From: Chitinophagaceae bacterium
Lineage (GTDB): Bacteria; Bacteroidota; Bacteroidia; Chitinophagales; UBA10324
DNA length: 64,000 nt
Assembly (NCBI GenBank): GCA_947474435.1
Contig: CANJII010000012.1
Span: 26,451-90,450, forward strand
Direction of reading: 5' to 3'
Both the position numbers and the translations under genes were made by a program. Under the pieces are notes generated by a model. It worked only from the letters and a program-made list of their open reading frames with translations, did no database searches and was not told where the DNA came from. Positions 1 through 8,793 of this stretch are shown in pieces. How positions within the stretch are numbered: the first letter of the stretch is position 1; each line of letters opens with the position of its first letter.

Positions 1-1157
1 ACAAAATCCAATGCATACTTCCAGTCATCGCGGTGAGTAATTTTTCCATCGTTGCCCTGCGAAACATACCACTCTCCATAAAACGGTAATGCAATTTGTA
101 TGTAAGTATTGTTTTTGTAACGCTCACTTTGATATAGATAGCGATACAGATTTTTCTCAGGAGAAAACAATTGAACCGGAACCAATTTCAATCCCTTTGA
201 TTCAAATCTGTATTTCAATGTGAGCAATGTGAGCAGAATGATTATTGTGGAAGGAAATGAATACATGGGCAATTGCAGTAAACCCAATAAGTATCCCATT
301 CCGGTTTGAATGACTGCAATGACTGCTGTTAATAAAATTGCCAACACATAAGATTTCGCAGATGGAATTAAATAAAATCCTCCAATGGAAATGGCAGCAA
401 GAATATAATTGAATCCGATGTAGGTGTATGAAAGCTGTTCAACATTTCCATGCAAAAAATAAAACGCATAATACCCGCTGATAAATCCTATGATGGAAAG
501 TGAAAAGGCAATGCGCGAATAAATCAACAACCCAACAGCAATCAATATTCCTGCAATCACATTGTATTGAAAATAAATTGCACCAAGTGATTTGAAATAA
601 ATATCAATGATACCGGGTAACCTGATTTCCTGCATCCACTCGTACGCTTTCACCATTTGAATTCCTCCAATAGAAAACAAATCGTTGTAAACAAACAACC
701 ATCGTTCGCTCAATTGAATTTCGCCCATCCCTCGTACTGCCAGTAACAACAACCACACAGTTAAGATGAATGGAATACCAAGGACTGGCAATTCATACTT
801 CGCAAAAAATATTCCGACTGCATTGGTGATTAAAACTGATGTGATTGAAAAAATGAAAAGCAATAAAAAAAAGATGAATGAGAATTGAAAAAACAATCCC
901 ATCACCAAACCAACCATCAAACTATTGAAACTGTAAAATCCGGAATGAATACTTGTGCGGTTTAAACCCAGCCAATGCGAAAAGAATATACTGATAATAA
1001 CTGCAATGAATCCTGCAATGCCAGAATGAACATTTGCAAATGATGCAACCAAAATCAGGTAAGCAAATATCCGGTTATCAGAAAAAAACATCTGCGAATA
1101 GCTATGAATAAAGCTATCGGACCAGAAGCGGATATTTTTTTTCAGTGAAATGTCCAT
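1..1157 (-). CDS. Urea transporter fused to M23 peptidase (partial, C-terminus off window)
   Basis: I translated this from the ATG at 1157 to the window edge (385 codons, no stop). The first ~300 residues are very hydrophobic, with about ten predicted membrane segments, and look like the urea-transporter (UT) family, including the N-terminal stretch RFWSDSFIHSYSQMFFSDN typical of bacterial UTs. After them comes a soluble part ending in QGNDGKITHRDDWKYALDF, which resembles the first metal-binding region (His...Asp) of M23/LytM metallopeptidases; the rest of that domain lies outside the window. UT-M23 fusions occur in Bacteroidota. The start codon directly abuts the stop codon of the upstream decarboxylase gene, so the two are translationally coupled. 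Inferred role: inner-membrane channel for urea or a small amide with an attached peptidase of unknown target. The family is fairly sure; the substrate is not. Confidence 0.75.
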   Translation of the reverse strand, partial: MDISLKKNIRFWSDSFIHSYSQMFFSDNRIFAYLILVASFANVHSGIAGFIAVIISIFFSHWLGLNRTSIHSGFYSFNSLMVGLVMGLFFQFSFIFFLLLFIFSITSVLITNAVGIFFAKYELPVLGIPFILTVWLLLLAVRGMGEIQLSERWLFVYNDLFSIGGIQMVKAYEWMQEIRLPGIIDIYFKSLGAIYFQYNVIAGILIAVGLLIYSRIAFSLSIIGFISGYYAFYFLHGNVEQLSYTYIGFNYILAAISIGGFYLIPSAKSYVLAILLTAVIAVIQTGMGYLLGLLQLPMYSFPSTIIILLTLLTLKYRFESKGLKLVPVQLFSPEKNLYRYLYQSERYKNNTYIQIALPFYGEWYVSQGNDGKITHRDDWKYALDF

Positions 1158-2516
1158 TTACAATTTAAAGGATTTCAGATAATCGGGTTTCACTTCGCAT
1201 GCTTCAAGGTATTCAAGATTTTCGCGCTTACGAATCAGATGAACTTTGTTTTTCATATCAATCATTACTACTGCTGGTCGTAATGCAATGAACTGCATCC
1301 ACTGAGTCATGTTGTAAGCTCCAACTGTATGCACCACCACATGGTCGTTTCTTTTTAACGGCGGCAATGTAATGTGTTCGCGAATCACATCAATGTTCAT
1401 GCATAGCGGGCCATACAAAACAGAGTCTTCAGTATAATTTCCGAAATCCTGTGCTGGAGAAATTTTATGGTCGTACCAGAATGAAGTGAACATCACATTC
1501 ACACCAAAGTCCAAAATTGTTGCGCGCCGTCCATCACTCAATCTCTTGTTTGAAATCACACTGCCCAATAAATATCCGGCATCATCAATCAAGGCGCGAC
1601 CGGTTTCCAAAACCAACAAAGGCAATTCATCAGTTCCAAATCCTGCATTGAGAATAGCAGTTGAAATTGCTTCAGCAAACTGGTCGAAATTCGGATTGGT
1701 ATCAACACCTTGCAAGAAAGAACCCTTCAAAGTATTCTTCGATGCGAAGCCACCACCCATATCAAGATACAAAATATTCTTCTTGTACTTCTTTTTTATT
1801 CCAAGTGCCAAATCACTCAACTTCGATGCAGCAACACCATATGCACTCGGCGATAACATGAATGTTCCGATGTGCGAATGCAACCCAACCAAATCCAATT
1901 TATCCGCGAGAATAATTTTATTAATTGCATCCCAAGCCTGACCGTTTTCATAATTAAAACCAAAACGGTCCCACATCGGGTAAACACCTGTATCCATGTT
2001 CACACGAATAGCAACTTTCGGTCGTTTGTTCATTTCAACTGCGAGTTCATTCAGGTGATACAACTCATCCAGATGATCAATGTGAATGGGAGATTCATTA
2101 TTTATTGCAGCTCGCAAATCATCTTCTGATTTATCGGGGCCATTAAAAATTATTTTACTTCCAGGCACTCCATTGTTTAGTGCTTTGTGATACTCAAAAC
2201 CTGAAACCACTTCAGCCCACGAACCTTCCTGGTGAAAAACATTGCAAACCGCATTGATGTAATTTGTTTTGTAGCTCCACGCAAACTGCACTTTCGGGTA
2301 ACGGGTTTTAAAAGCACGGTTAGCTTCCTTGTAAGTGTTGCGAATTGTTTTTTCACTTATCACAAACAAAGGAGAACCGAATTCCTTTATCAGGCTCTTC
2401 ACACTCACTTCATCAATGTGTGTGTGTGGTGTATATTCGGTTTTCATTCCGAACTTGTTCATCAACCCGGTGTTCAATCGTTGAATCAGCGGTCTTTCAT
2501 ATTGTAGTTTCTTCAT
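1158..2516 (-). CDS. Fold-III PLP-dependent decarboxylase (DAP/ornithine decarboxylase family)
   Basis: 452 residues with the alanine-racemase-fold barrel plus C-terminal beta domain of group IV decarboxylases. The PLP lysine is K83 in FAWSYKTN. GLHSHIG, the phosphate-binding DMGGGF and the substrate-side GPLCMNIDVI motif (active-site Cys) follow. The usual EPGR motif reads ETGRALIDDAG, so Pro is replaced by Thr, arguing against ordinary lysA. The ~35-residue N-terminal extension before the barrel is longer than in typical LysA. Known for the family: decarboxylation of diaminopimelate, ornithine, lysine or arginine; the substrate here cannot be assigned. The gene lies 13 nt downstream of the ATP-grasp gene and abuts the UT-M23 gene, so it probably works in a dedicated pathway. 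Confidence 0.85.
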   Translation of the reverse strand: MKKLQYERPLIQRLNTGLMNKFGMKTEYTPHTHIDEVSVKSLIKEFGSPLFVISEKTIRNTYKEANRAFKTRYPKVQFAWSYKTNYINAVCNVFHQEGSWAEVVSGFEYHKALNNGVPGSKIIFNGPDKSEDDLRAAINNESPIHIDHLDELYHLNELAVEMNKRPKVAIRVNMDTGVYPMWDRFGFNYENGQAWDAINKIILADKLDLVGLHSHIGTFMLSPSAYGVAASKLSDLALGIKKKYKKNILYLDMGGGFASKNTLKGSFLQGVDTNPNFDQFAEAISTAILNAGFGTDELPLLVLETGRALIDDAGYLLGSVISNKRLSDGRRATILDFGVNVMFTSFWYDHKISPAQDFGNYTEDSVLYGPLCMNIDVIREHITLPPLKRNDHVVVHTVGAYNMTQWMQFIALRPAVVMIDMKNKVHLIRKRENLEYLEACEVKPDYLKSFKL

Positions 2517-2529
2517 TAAAATATTTTTT

Positions 2530-3579
2530 TTAAAGTTCTCCTAAAGTTGAAATGGTTTCAAATTCTTTTAAGTCGCAAATCATATCGTAGCTGTATCGGA
2601 TAAACATTTTTCCGGTTTCGTACTTTGTAAATGGTTTTACTTTTTCTCCCAATGCCAATTTCAATAGTGCTTCGGGATGATTTTGTCCGGCACCTACCGC
2701 GAGATAAACCCATGCAGGAAAGCGTGGATTGATTTCTATCAGATAAATTTCTCCTTCGTTCGTACGAATCATTTCCAACTCGCAAGGTCCTTTCCACTTG
2801 CTGTTCTTCATCAGCTTTCGCGTTAAGTCCATCAGGTCGCCATCTTCGAGGGTAATGCCAGCCCATGCTTTTCCTTTATCGGTAATAAACTGTTTGCGCA
2901 TCGGCACAGCGCCAATCGTGTTTCCTCTTCCATCACCTACCGCAGTTACATTCACTTCAGTTCCATAAGTAAACTCTTGAATGATAATCGGCAATCCCCA
3001 CTTCGAAGAAATTTTATGAAAGTAAGAAGTTGCCTGGTCTGCATTATACGCAACTGATGCATCATAAAATTTTCCTTTCACTACCAATGGATAAGTGAAC
3101 TCCTGATATAAATTTTTTATTTCTGCAACACTGTGAATGGTTTTGCTTTTTGGAATATTGATGTCATATTTTTTTCCGAATTCGGGAAGATTATATTTCT
3201 GACGCTCTTCAAATTGTTCCAATGTTGGAAGGAAGGATCGGATGCCCAATTCCATTTCTAAAGTATCTGCCAGTTTAATAAAGTTAAATAACTCGGCATC
3301 GAAGTTCGGAATGATTACATCTATTTTTTCAATGGAATTAATGTAACGCAAGCGCTCCATCAAACTATTTTGTCCTGCCGATGGCAATGGAATCTGATAA
3401 GTTTTCGCAATCAGCTCATGCATATATATGCCGGGTTCCAGTGCATCATAACTTAATCCAATGATTCTCACATCATATTCCTTGCTATCGAGCAAACCGC
3501 GAACAACGGGAATTCCGGGGCCGGGACTGTCAACATTATTCAGCCCTGTAACTGCTACATTAACTTTCTTTCTTTTCAT
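2530..3579 (-). CDS. ATP-grasp ligase (CarB/PurT-like)
   Basis: 349 residues. An N-terminal pre-ATP-grasp Rossmann-like domain (VAVTGLNNVDSPGPGIP) is followed by the ATP-grasp core: nucleotide-binding Lys in YPLVVKGKFYD, QEFTYGTEVNVTAVGDG in the large loop region, and the metal-binding LIEINPRFPAW near residue 280. ATP-grasp enzymes activate a carboxylate as acyl phosphate and join it to an amine, thiol or imine. The first 20 nt overlap the 3' end of the PqqD-like gene, and the PLP decarboxylase follows after 13 nt, so all are co-transcribed. The enzyme may conjugate an amino acid, a peptide or the decarboxylase product; the sequence does not say which. It is too short for carbamoyl-phosphate synthase. 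Confidence 0.85.
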   Translation of the reverse strand: MKRKKVNVAVTGLNNVDSPGPGIPVVRGLLDSKEYDVRIIGLSYDALEPGIYMHELIAKTYQIPLPSAGQNSLMERLRYINSIEKIDVIIPNFDAELFNFIKLADTLEMELGIRSFLPTLEQFEERQKYNLPEFGKKYDINIPKSKTIHSVAEIKNLYQEFTYPLVVKGKFYDASVAYNADQATSYFHKISSKWGLPIIIQEFTYGTEVNVTAVGDGRGNTIGAVPMRKQFITDKGKAWAGITLEDGDLMDLTRKLMKNSKWKGPCELEMIRTNEGEIYLIEINPRFPAWVYLAVGAGQNHPEALLKLALGEKVKPFTKYETGKMFIRYSYDMICDLKEFETISTLGEL

Positions 3580-3820
3580 CTGATTCAGTCACCTTGAATT
3601 GTTCTAGCATTTTTGCGAAATCATAAAAATCTTTTTCGATCGTATCCTTATCAACCGAATATGTTTCGAGTAAATGTTTTTTAATTACCTCATGGCTTTT
3701 ATTTTCCTGCAGTAATTTCATAATCTCCAAACCAATGGGATTGACCGAAAACGAATCACCGCTTGCGGGGTTAAACACAAAGCCCGTATCACTCAGGGCT
3801 ATATTCTTTTTTATTTTCAT
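3560..3820 (-). CDS. PqqD-family small protein (possible peptide chaperone)
   Basis: 86 residues with the PqqD-like winged-helix pattern: GFVFNPASGDSFSVNPIGLE, then IMKLLQ and an amphipathic C-terminal helix (DKDTIEKDFYDFAKMLEQF). PqqD domains act as RiPP recognition elements that bind leader peptides and present them to a modifying enzyme; some PqqD relatives occur in non-RiPP systems. It is the first gene of the cassette and overlaps the ATP-grasp gene by 20 nt. No obvious precursor-peptide gene is seen in the 254 nt upstream. Family assignment is good; function is inferred. Confidence 0.75.
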   Translation of the reverse strand: MKIKKNIALSDTGFVFNPASGDSFSVNPIGLEIMKLLQENKSHEVIKKHLLETYSVDKDTIEKDFYDFAKMLEQFKVTESDEKKES

Positions 3821-4027
3821 TATCCGATTTTTTTGCGTGAACGAAAACTATTGACGCAGCAAATAACCTAAAGGTTTAAAACGGTGCTGTTATAAAATTC
3901 AAACAATTAGTTATAAAATTCGGAAACTTATATTTTGTTCAACGGCACTCGCGTTGGATGAATTTTTTTTATAACTTTTTCACTAAGCAAAAGAATGATA
4001 CACTGTAATATCTTTAATTGTATTTCT

Positions 4028-4035
4028 TAATTTTG
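4028..4035 (+). promoter_or_regulatory. Putative -7 box (TAATTTTG) for mscL
   Basis: The octamer fits the Bacteroidota -7 consensus TAnnTTTG and lies 39 nt before the mscL start. No TTG is found at the expected distance for a -33 element, so support is partial. Confidence 0.4.
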
Positions 4036-4074
4036 TAAAAAGCATTTTTAATTTTACAATTCTAAAAAAAAACT

Positions 4075-4473
4075 ATGGGAATGATGAAAGAATTTAAGGA
4101 GTTCGCAATGCGCGGAAACCTTGTTGATGTTGCAGTAGCTTTTGTAATGGGCGCTGCCTTCGGAAAAATAGTGACCGCCTTTGTTGATGGTATTGTAATG
4201 CCTGTAGTAGGATTACTTGCCAGTGGTCAGGATTTTAGCACTATGCGATTTGTGTTGAAGGAAGCAACTGAAGATAAACCTGAAGTGGCCATTATGTATG
4301 GTGTTTTTTTTACAGTGATTCTCGATTTTGTTATTGTAGCATTTGCAGTTTTCATGGTTATTAAACTTATTAACCGAATGAAGAAAAAAGAAGAAGCTGC
4401 ACCTGCACCACCCGCTGGTCCAACCAATGAAGAAAAATTGTTGATGGAAATCAGAGATGCACTGAAAAAATAA
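4075..4473 (+). CDS. mscL: Large-conductance mechanosensitive channel MscL
   Basis: 132 residues, standard length. The N-terminal FKEFAMRGNLVDVAVAFVMG matches the S1 amphipathic helix and pore-lining TM1 of MscL. The periplasmic loop and TM2 (FFTVILDFVIVAFAVFMVIK) follow, then a charged KKKEE linker and the C-terminal bundle helix NEEKLLMEIRDALKK. Channels of this family form homopentamers in the inner membrane and open under membrane tension during osmotic downshock. The gene is transcribed away from the PqqD cassette. Confidence 0.97.
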   Translation: MGMMKEFKEFAMRGNLVDVAVAFVMGAAFGKIVTAFVDGIVMPVVGLLASGQDFSTMRFVLKEATEDKPEVAIMYGVFFTVILDFVIVAFAVFMVIKLINRMKKKEEAAPAPPAGPTNEEKLLMEIRDALKK

Positions 4474-4570
4474 TTTTCGATTTGCATTTATTACACGGGT
4501 TGGTTTTAAAAAAACAAAATTGTTGATTTTCAAATCAAAATAAAATTTACCCTAATCAAATTTTCTTTTC

Positions 4571-6484
4571 ATGGTTGATGAAGTTGAAACAAACTCTGAA
4601 AAATTTTCATTGACTTCGAAACAATATAAAACAGCAACCACTTTTATTTGTGCGTTGCTGTTTTTCATTTTACCATTAGCAAGTTTACAGGTTGGCATTC
4701 CGGGCGACGAACCCATTGATGCGCAGTATGGAATTGAATCGTTGAATTTTTATAAAAGTTTTGGTAACGACACATCCTTTGTAAATCTCACTGCTTTAAA
4801 CCAACAAACTTTTCCATATCAAAAATATTATGGTGCACTGTTCGAGACTGTAAGTGTATCCATTTCGCAATTGTTCGGCACACCGGTATATAAAACAAGG
4901 CATATTTTAGTTGCCCTCTTCGCTGCTGTAATAATTTTATTTACCGCTTTGTTTACTGCTGAAATTGCAGGATGGATGGCGGCATTTATTGCAGTGCTGC
5001 TGCTTGCATCGTCGCCAACTTTTATCGGCAACAGTTATTTTAATTCCAAAGACATTCCGATGGCCATGGGATTTATAATTGCATTTTATTTTTTTATAAA
5101 ACTACTGAAACAGTTGCCCCGTTATTCAACAAAAACCATCCTCGGTTGCATTGCTGGAATAGCGCTCACCATTGGTATTCGCATAGGTGGATTACTTCTG
5201 GTTGGATACCTGATTGTATTTCTGCTTTATTTTATTTCCGATAATGATTCATTGCGAAAGCAATTATTTTCTTCAGTCAAATCTGTATTCAGCCTTACCG
5301 CAATTGTTCTGCTTATATGTTTTTCAGGTGTGTTAATCGGTTGCCTTTTTTATCCGAATTTTTTTCTTCATGGGTTCAGTCACATCACCGAAGCTATGAA
5401 TGTTGCAAAATATTTTCCCGTGAAAATTGTTATGCTCTTTGGGGGCAATCTGATCTATGCTCACGAAATAACATGGAGCTACTTACCTGTGTGCATGGGA
5501 ATAACTTTTCCCGTTACTGGCATTGCCGGATTATTTATTTTTTATGTTCAGCTTTATTTGCGTCGCAAAATTTTTTCATGGCAGGATTTTATTCTTGTTT
5601 ATACCGTGCTTTTTTTATTGGTGTATGTAGTTGCAACTCACCAATTGATGTACAACAGCTGGCGTCATGTACTTTTTATTTATCCGATAATAATTTCAAC
5701 TTCTGCCATTGCTTATATGCGTTTATACTCAGCACTGAATAAAATTTATTTCAAGGCAGCACTTGTCATACTCTTTTCTGTTATGACAATTAAAACTTTT
5801 GGATGGATGATAATCAATCATCCGTATGAATACATTTACTTCAACGAAATACAAGGTGGCGTTAAAGGTGCTTATGGTAATTACGATACCGACTACCAAC
5901 AACTTGCAGCAACCGAATCATTTGAGTGGTTGTTAAACTCCAATGATTTTAAAAACGATACTGCAAAAAACAAAACTCTTTTAACCAACAACATTGCACT
6001 CATTTGTGCTGACCAATACTTGCCTGATTCAATGGAAATTCTGGAATCAAGTTATGTGCGGCTGAATTATCGACCCATGAATTATGCAATCATGTCTTCC
6101 ATCTTTTTAGATAAACAGGTAATGAAACATTTCTATCCTCCAAAAGGAACAATTCATGAAGTGAAAGTGGATGGTGTTCCGATATCGGTGGTGGTGAAAA
6201 GAGAAAATGATTATTTAGAAAAAGGAAAATACTTTTTCGATCACGCTCAACTCGATTCAGCGTTTGTTTATTTATTGCGAGCCTTTCATTACGATGCTGA
6301 TGATTTCAGAACATGGCCAGTATTGGGGCATTGCTATTTTCTGAAAGGATATCCAAATCTCGCACATGAAATGATAAGCCGTTATGTTCAATACTTTCCG
6401 GAAGATGAGATGGCTTTGAATGAATTGGATTTGGTTGAATCCTATATTGACAGTTTAAACAGAGTTGAAGTAAAGGTGAAATAA
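4571..6484 (+). CDS. GT-C family membrane glycosyltransferase (GT39-like) with C-terminal TPR-like region
   Basis: 637 residues with about eleven hydrophobic segments between residues ~20 and 415. The first extracytoplasmic loop contains GDEPIDAQYG (residues ~45-54), the acidic pair position typical of GT-C enzymes that use polyprenyl-phosphate sugars. After the membrane part there is a soluble tail whose last ~90 residues (LEKGKYFFDHAQLDSAFVYLLRAF...LGHCYFLKGYPNLAHEMISRYV) look like TPR helices. Likely role: transfer of a lipid-linked sugar to an envelope glycan or protein. No partner gene is adjacent; map is convergent downstream. Confidence 0.7.
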   Translation: MVDEVETNSEKFSLTSKQYKTATTFICALLFFILPLASLQVGIPGDEPIDAQYGIESLNFYKSFGNDTSFVNLTALNQQTFPYQKYYGALFETVSVSISQLFGTPVYKTRHILVALFAAVIILFTALFTAEIAGWMAAFIAVLLLASSPTFIGNSYFNSKDIPMAMGFIIAFYFFIKLLKQLPRYSTKTILGCIAGIALTIGIRIGGLLLVGYLIVFLLYFISDNDSLRKQLFSSVKSVFSLTAIVLLICFSGVLIGCLFYPNFFLHGFSHITEAMNVAKYFPVKIVMLFGGNLIYAHEITWSYLPVCMGITFPVTGIAGLFIFYVQLYLRRKIFSWQDFILVYTVLFLLVYVVATHQLMYNSWRHVLFIYPIIISTSAIAYMRLYSALNKIYFKAALVILFSVMTIKTFGWMIINHPYEYIYFNEIQGGVKGAYGNYDTDYQQLAATESFEWLLNSNDFKNDTAKNKTLLTNNIALICADQYLPDSMEILESSYVRLNYRPMNYAIMSSIFLDKQVMKHFYPPKGTIHEVKVDGVPISVVVKRENDYLEKGKYFFDHAQLDSAFVYLLRAFHYDADDFRTWPVLGHCYFLKGYPNLAHEMISRYVQYFPEDEMALNELDLVESYIDSLNRVEVKVK

Positions 6485-6520
6485 AATTAATATTTAACTG
6501 AAAGAAAATTTTTATACCGA

Positions 6521-7309
6521 TCAGATAACTGAAACCATTTTCAGCTTCTCCTCAATAAACTTAAAAGTAGTAAGAATCTCTGTTCGGTCTTTTAATACAA
6601 CAACAGTGTGTTCAAAGTGAGCGGAGGGCTTAAAATCCTGCGTATAAATTGTCCATCCATCTGATGCTTCTGATACATTTTTCTTGCCCATATTAATCAT
6701 GGGTTCAATGGCAATTACTAATCCTGGTAAAAGTTTTGGGCCGGTTCCTCTCCTCCCGAAGTTGGGAACTTCAGGATCTTCGTGCAGTTTTTTTCCAACA
6801 CCGTGACCTACTAATTCGCGCACCACACCATATCCATTTTTCTCTGCGTGATCTTGAACTGCAAAAGAAATATCTCCTATTCGGTTTCCGTATTTTGCTT
6901 TCTCTACTCCAAGCACCAAACATTCCTGAGTAATTCGTAATAAATTTTTTACTTCATCACTTATTTCTCCAACTGCAAAGGTGTACGCGCTGTCGCCAAC
7001 AAAACCATTCAGCACTGTTCCGCAATCCACTGAAACCACATCTCCGTCCTTTAATATTTTATTGTTTGATGGAATACCATGTACCACTTCTTCATTTACT
7101 GATATGCATAGCGAAGCGGGAAAATTCCGATACCCCTTGAATGCAGGAGTTGCCCCGTGATCGCGAATAAATGTTTCGGCAATTTCATCTAAACGCTGTG
7201 TAGAAATTCCTGGCTGAACATAACTTCCAACTTCTGCCAATGTTTTTGAAACCAAGATACAACTCTCCCGAATCAGACTAACCTCTTCATCGGTTTTGTA
7301 GTAAATCAT
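6521..7309 (-). CDS. map: Methionine aminopeptidase, type I
   Basis: 262 residues, typical of MetAP-I. The metal ligands are in place: SVDCGTVLNGFVGDSAY (two Asp), ELVGHGVGKKLHEDP (His), AIEPMINMG (Glu) and the C-terminal HFEHTVVV region; the substrate-side His is in NEEVVHGIP. It removes the initiator methionine from nascent proteins. It sits 14 nt after secY, the classical secY-map order, and is probably co-transcribed with it. The usual infA-rpmJ-rpsM continuation is absent; the next gene is convergent. Confidence 0.97.
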   Translation of the reverse strand: MIYYKTDEEVSLIRESCILVSKTLAEVGSYVQPGISTQRLDEIAETFIRDHGATPAFKGYRNFPASLCISVNEEVVHGIPSNNKILKDGDVVSVDCGTVLNGFVGDSAYTFAVGEISDEVKNLLRITQECLVLGVEKAKYGNRIGDISFAVQDHAEKNGYGVVRELVGHGVGKKLHEDPEVPNFGRRGTGPKLLPGLVIAIEPMINMGKKNVSEASDGWTIYTQDFKPSAHFEHTVVVLKDRTEILTTFKFIEEKLKMVSVI

Positions 7310-7323
7310 ATTCTTACAATAAT

Positions 7324-8658
7324 TTAATATGCAGATGCCGCAGAGGTCCGACCCTTTATTCTACCTGATTTCATCAAGCCATCATAATGGCGCATAAGCA
7401 GGTGACTTTCTATTTGTTGCAAGGTGTCGAGGACAACACCAACCATAATCAACAATGAAGTACCGCCGAAGAAATTACCAAACTCACCAATCATTCCAAA
7501 CATGGCTGCGAATGCGGGTAATATTGCTACCAATGCGAGAAATATAGAACCAGGCAATGTAATCCGACTCATGATTCCATCAATAAAATCAGCAGTTTTC
7601 TTTCCTGGTTTTATACCGGGAATGAACCCGCCATTTCGCTTCATATCATCAGCCATCTGCACAGGATTAACAATTAATGCAGTATAGAAATAAGTGAAGA
7701 CGATAATGAGCACACTGAAAATTACATTGTACCAAAAACTGGTGTGATCAGTAAATACCCCTGCCCCCTGGCTTGCAGCAGAATCAGGAAAAAACTGAGA
7801 AATAGTTGCGGGTATAAACATTAAAGCCTGAGCAAATATGATAGGCATTACACCGGCAGCATTAACTTTTAAAGGAATATACTGACGAACACCACCGTAT
7901 TGTTTATTGCCTACAATTCTCTTGGCATACTGAACAGGAATTTTTCTTGTTCCCTGAACTAATAAAATCACCAACATGATTACAGCAATTAATGCTGCAA
8001 CTTCTCCAATGAAAGCAACTAAACCTCCATTGCCTCCTGCACTCATCCGTGAAGTAAATTCAGCGGCTAATGCAAATGGTAAGCGAGCTAAAATTCCAAC
8101 CATGATTAAAAGTGAAATACCATTTCCTATTCCTTTATCAGTAATTTTTTCACCCAACCACATCACGAAAATTGTACCTGCGGTTAATACTACTAAAGTA
8201 GAGAACCAGAATAATCCTTCGCTAACAAGAATTTGGGCTCCTAAACTTTTTATGTAAACTACATATGCTGATGCCTGCAAAGCTGTAACAACAACAGTAA
8301 GCAAACGGGTATATTGATTAACTGTACGACGACCGCTTTCGTCCTTCTGTAATTTCTGAACAGCAGGAACAGCCATTCCCAACAGCTGCATAACGATGGA
8401 TGCAGAAATGTAAGGCATAATTCCCAATGCAAAAATGGAAGCGCGAGTGAATGCACCTCCGGCAAAAATGTTTACCAATCCAAAGATTCCTTTGCCTCCC
8501 TGATCTTCTAACTGATGCAATTGTGAGCCATCAATACCAGGTAAAACAATGTAAGAACCTACACGGTAAATGGCTACTAAACCTAAAGTCATGAGAATAC
8601 GAAACCTAAGGTCTTCTATTCTCCAGATATTTTTAATTGTTTGAATGAAATGATTCAT
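7324..8658 (-). CDS. secY: Preprotein translocase subunit SecY
   Basis: 444 residues with ten predicted transmembrane helices. Family motifs include GLVAIYRVGSYIVLPGID at the N-terminus, the plug/TM2 region GIFGLVNIFAGGAFTRASIF, GIMPYISASI, and GGFIPGIKPGK in the cytoplasmic loop that contacts SecA and the ribosome. It forms the SecYEG channel. A consensus promoter and an upstream terminator show it can be transcribed separately from rplO. Confidence 0.98.
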   Translation of the reverse strand: MNHFIQTIKNIWRIEDLRFRILMTLGLVAIYRVGSYIVLPGIDGSQLHQLEDQGGKGIFGLVNIFAGGAFTRASIFALGIMPYISASIVMQLLGMAVPAVQKLQKDESGRRTVNQYTRLLTVVVTALQASAYVVYIKSLGAQILVSEGLFWFSTLVVLTAGTIFVMWLGEKITDKGIGNGISLLIMVGILARLPFALAAEFTSRMSAGGNGGLVAFIGEVAALIAVIMLVILLVQGTRKIPVQYAKRIVGNKQYGGVRQYIPLKVNAAGVMPIIFAQALMFIPATISQFFPDSAASQGAGVFTDHTSFWYNVIFSVLIIVFTYFYTALIVNPVQMADDMKRNGGFIPGIKPGKKTADFIDGIMSRITLPGSIFLALVAILPAFAAMFGMIGEFGNFFGGTSLLIMVGVVLDTLQQIESHLLMRHYDGLMKSGRIKGRTSAASAY

Positions 8659-8684
8659 ATTTATTCAGCTTTCTGAAAGGGCAA

Positions 8685-8714
8685 CAAATGTAATTTTAAT
8701 TTAAGTATCTGCAA
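8685..8714 (-). promoter_or_regulatory. Promoter of secY-map
   Basis: On the minus strand a TTG (8714-8712) is followed after exactly 19 nt by TACATTTG (8692-8685), a full match to the Bacteroidota TTG-N19-TAnnTTTG promoter. Transcription would begin near 8680, leaving about 20 nt of leader before the secY ATG at 8658. It sits just after the rplO terminator. Confidence 0.75.
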
Positions 8715-8740
8715 GGAAGATGAAATACTTCTTTACACAA

Positions 8741-8777
8741 AAATGCCCCGATACAATTTCGTTTGATCGAGGCATCA
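8741..8777 (-). terminator. Intrinsic terminator after rplO
   Basis: Read on the minus strand, GATGCCTCGAT and ATCGGGGCAT form a ~10-bp stem (one G-U pair) around a ~13-nt loop, followed directly by TTTTTG. It lies between the rplO stop codon (8794) and the secY promoter. It could also act as a partial attenuator. Confidence 0.7.
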
Positions 8778-8793
8778 ATTTCATTATGAGTTA

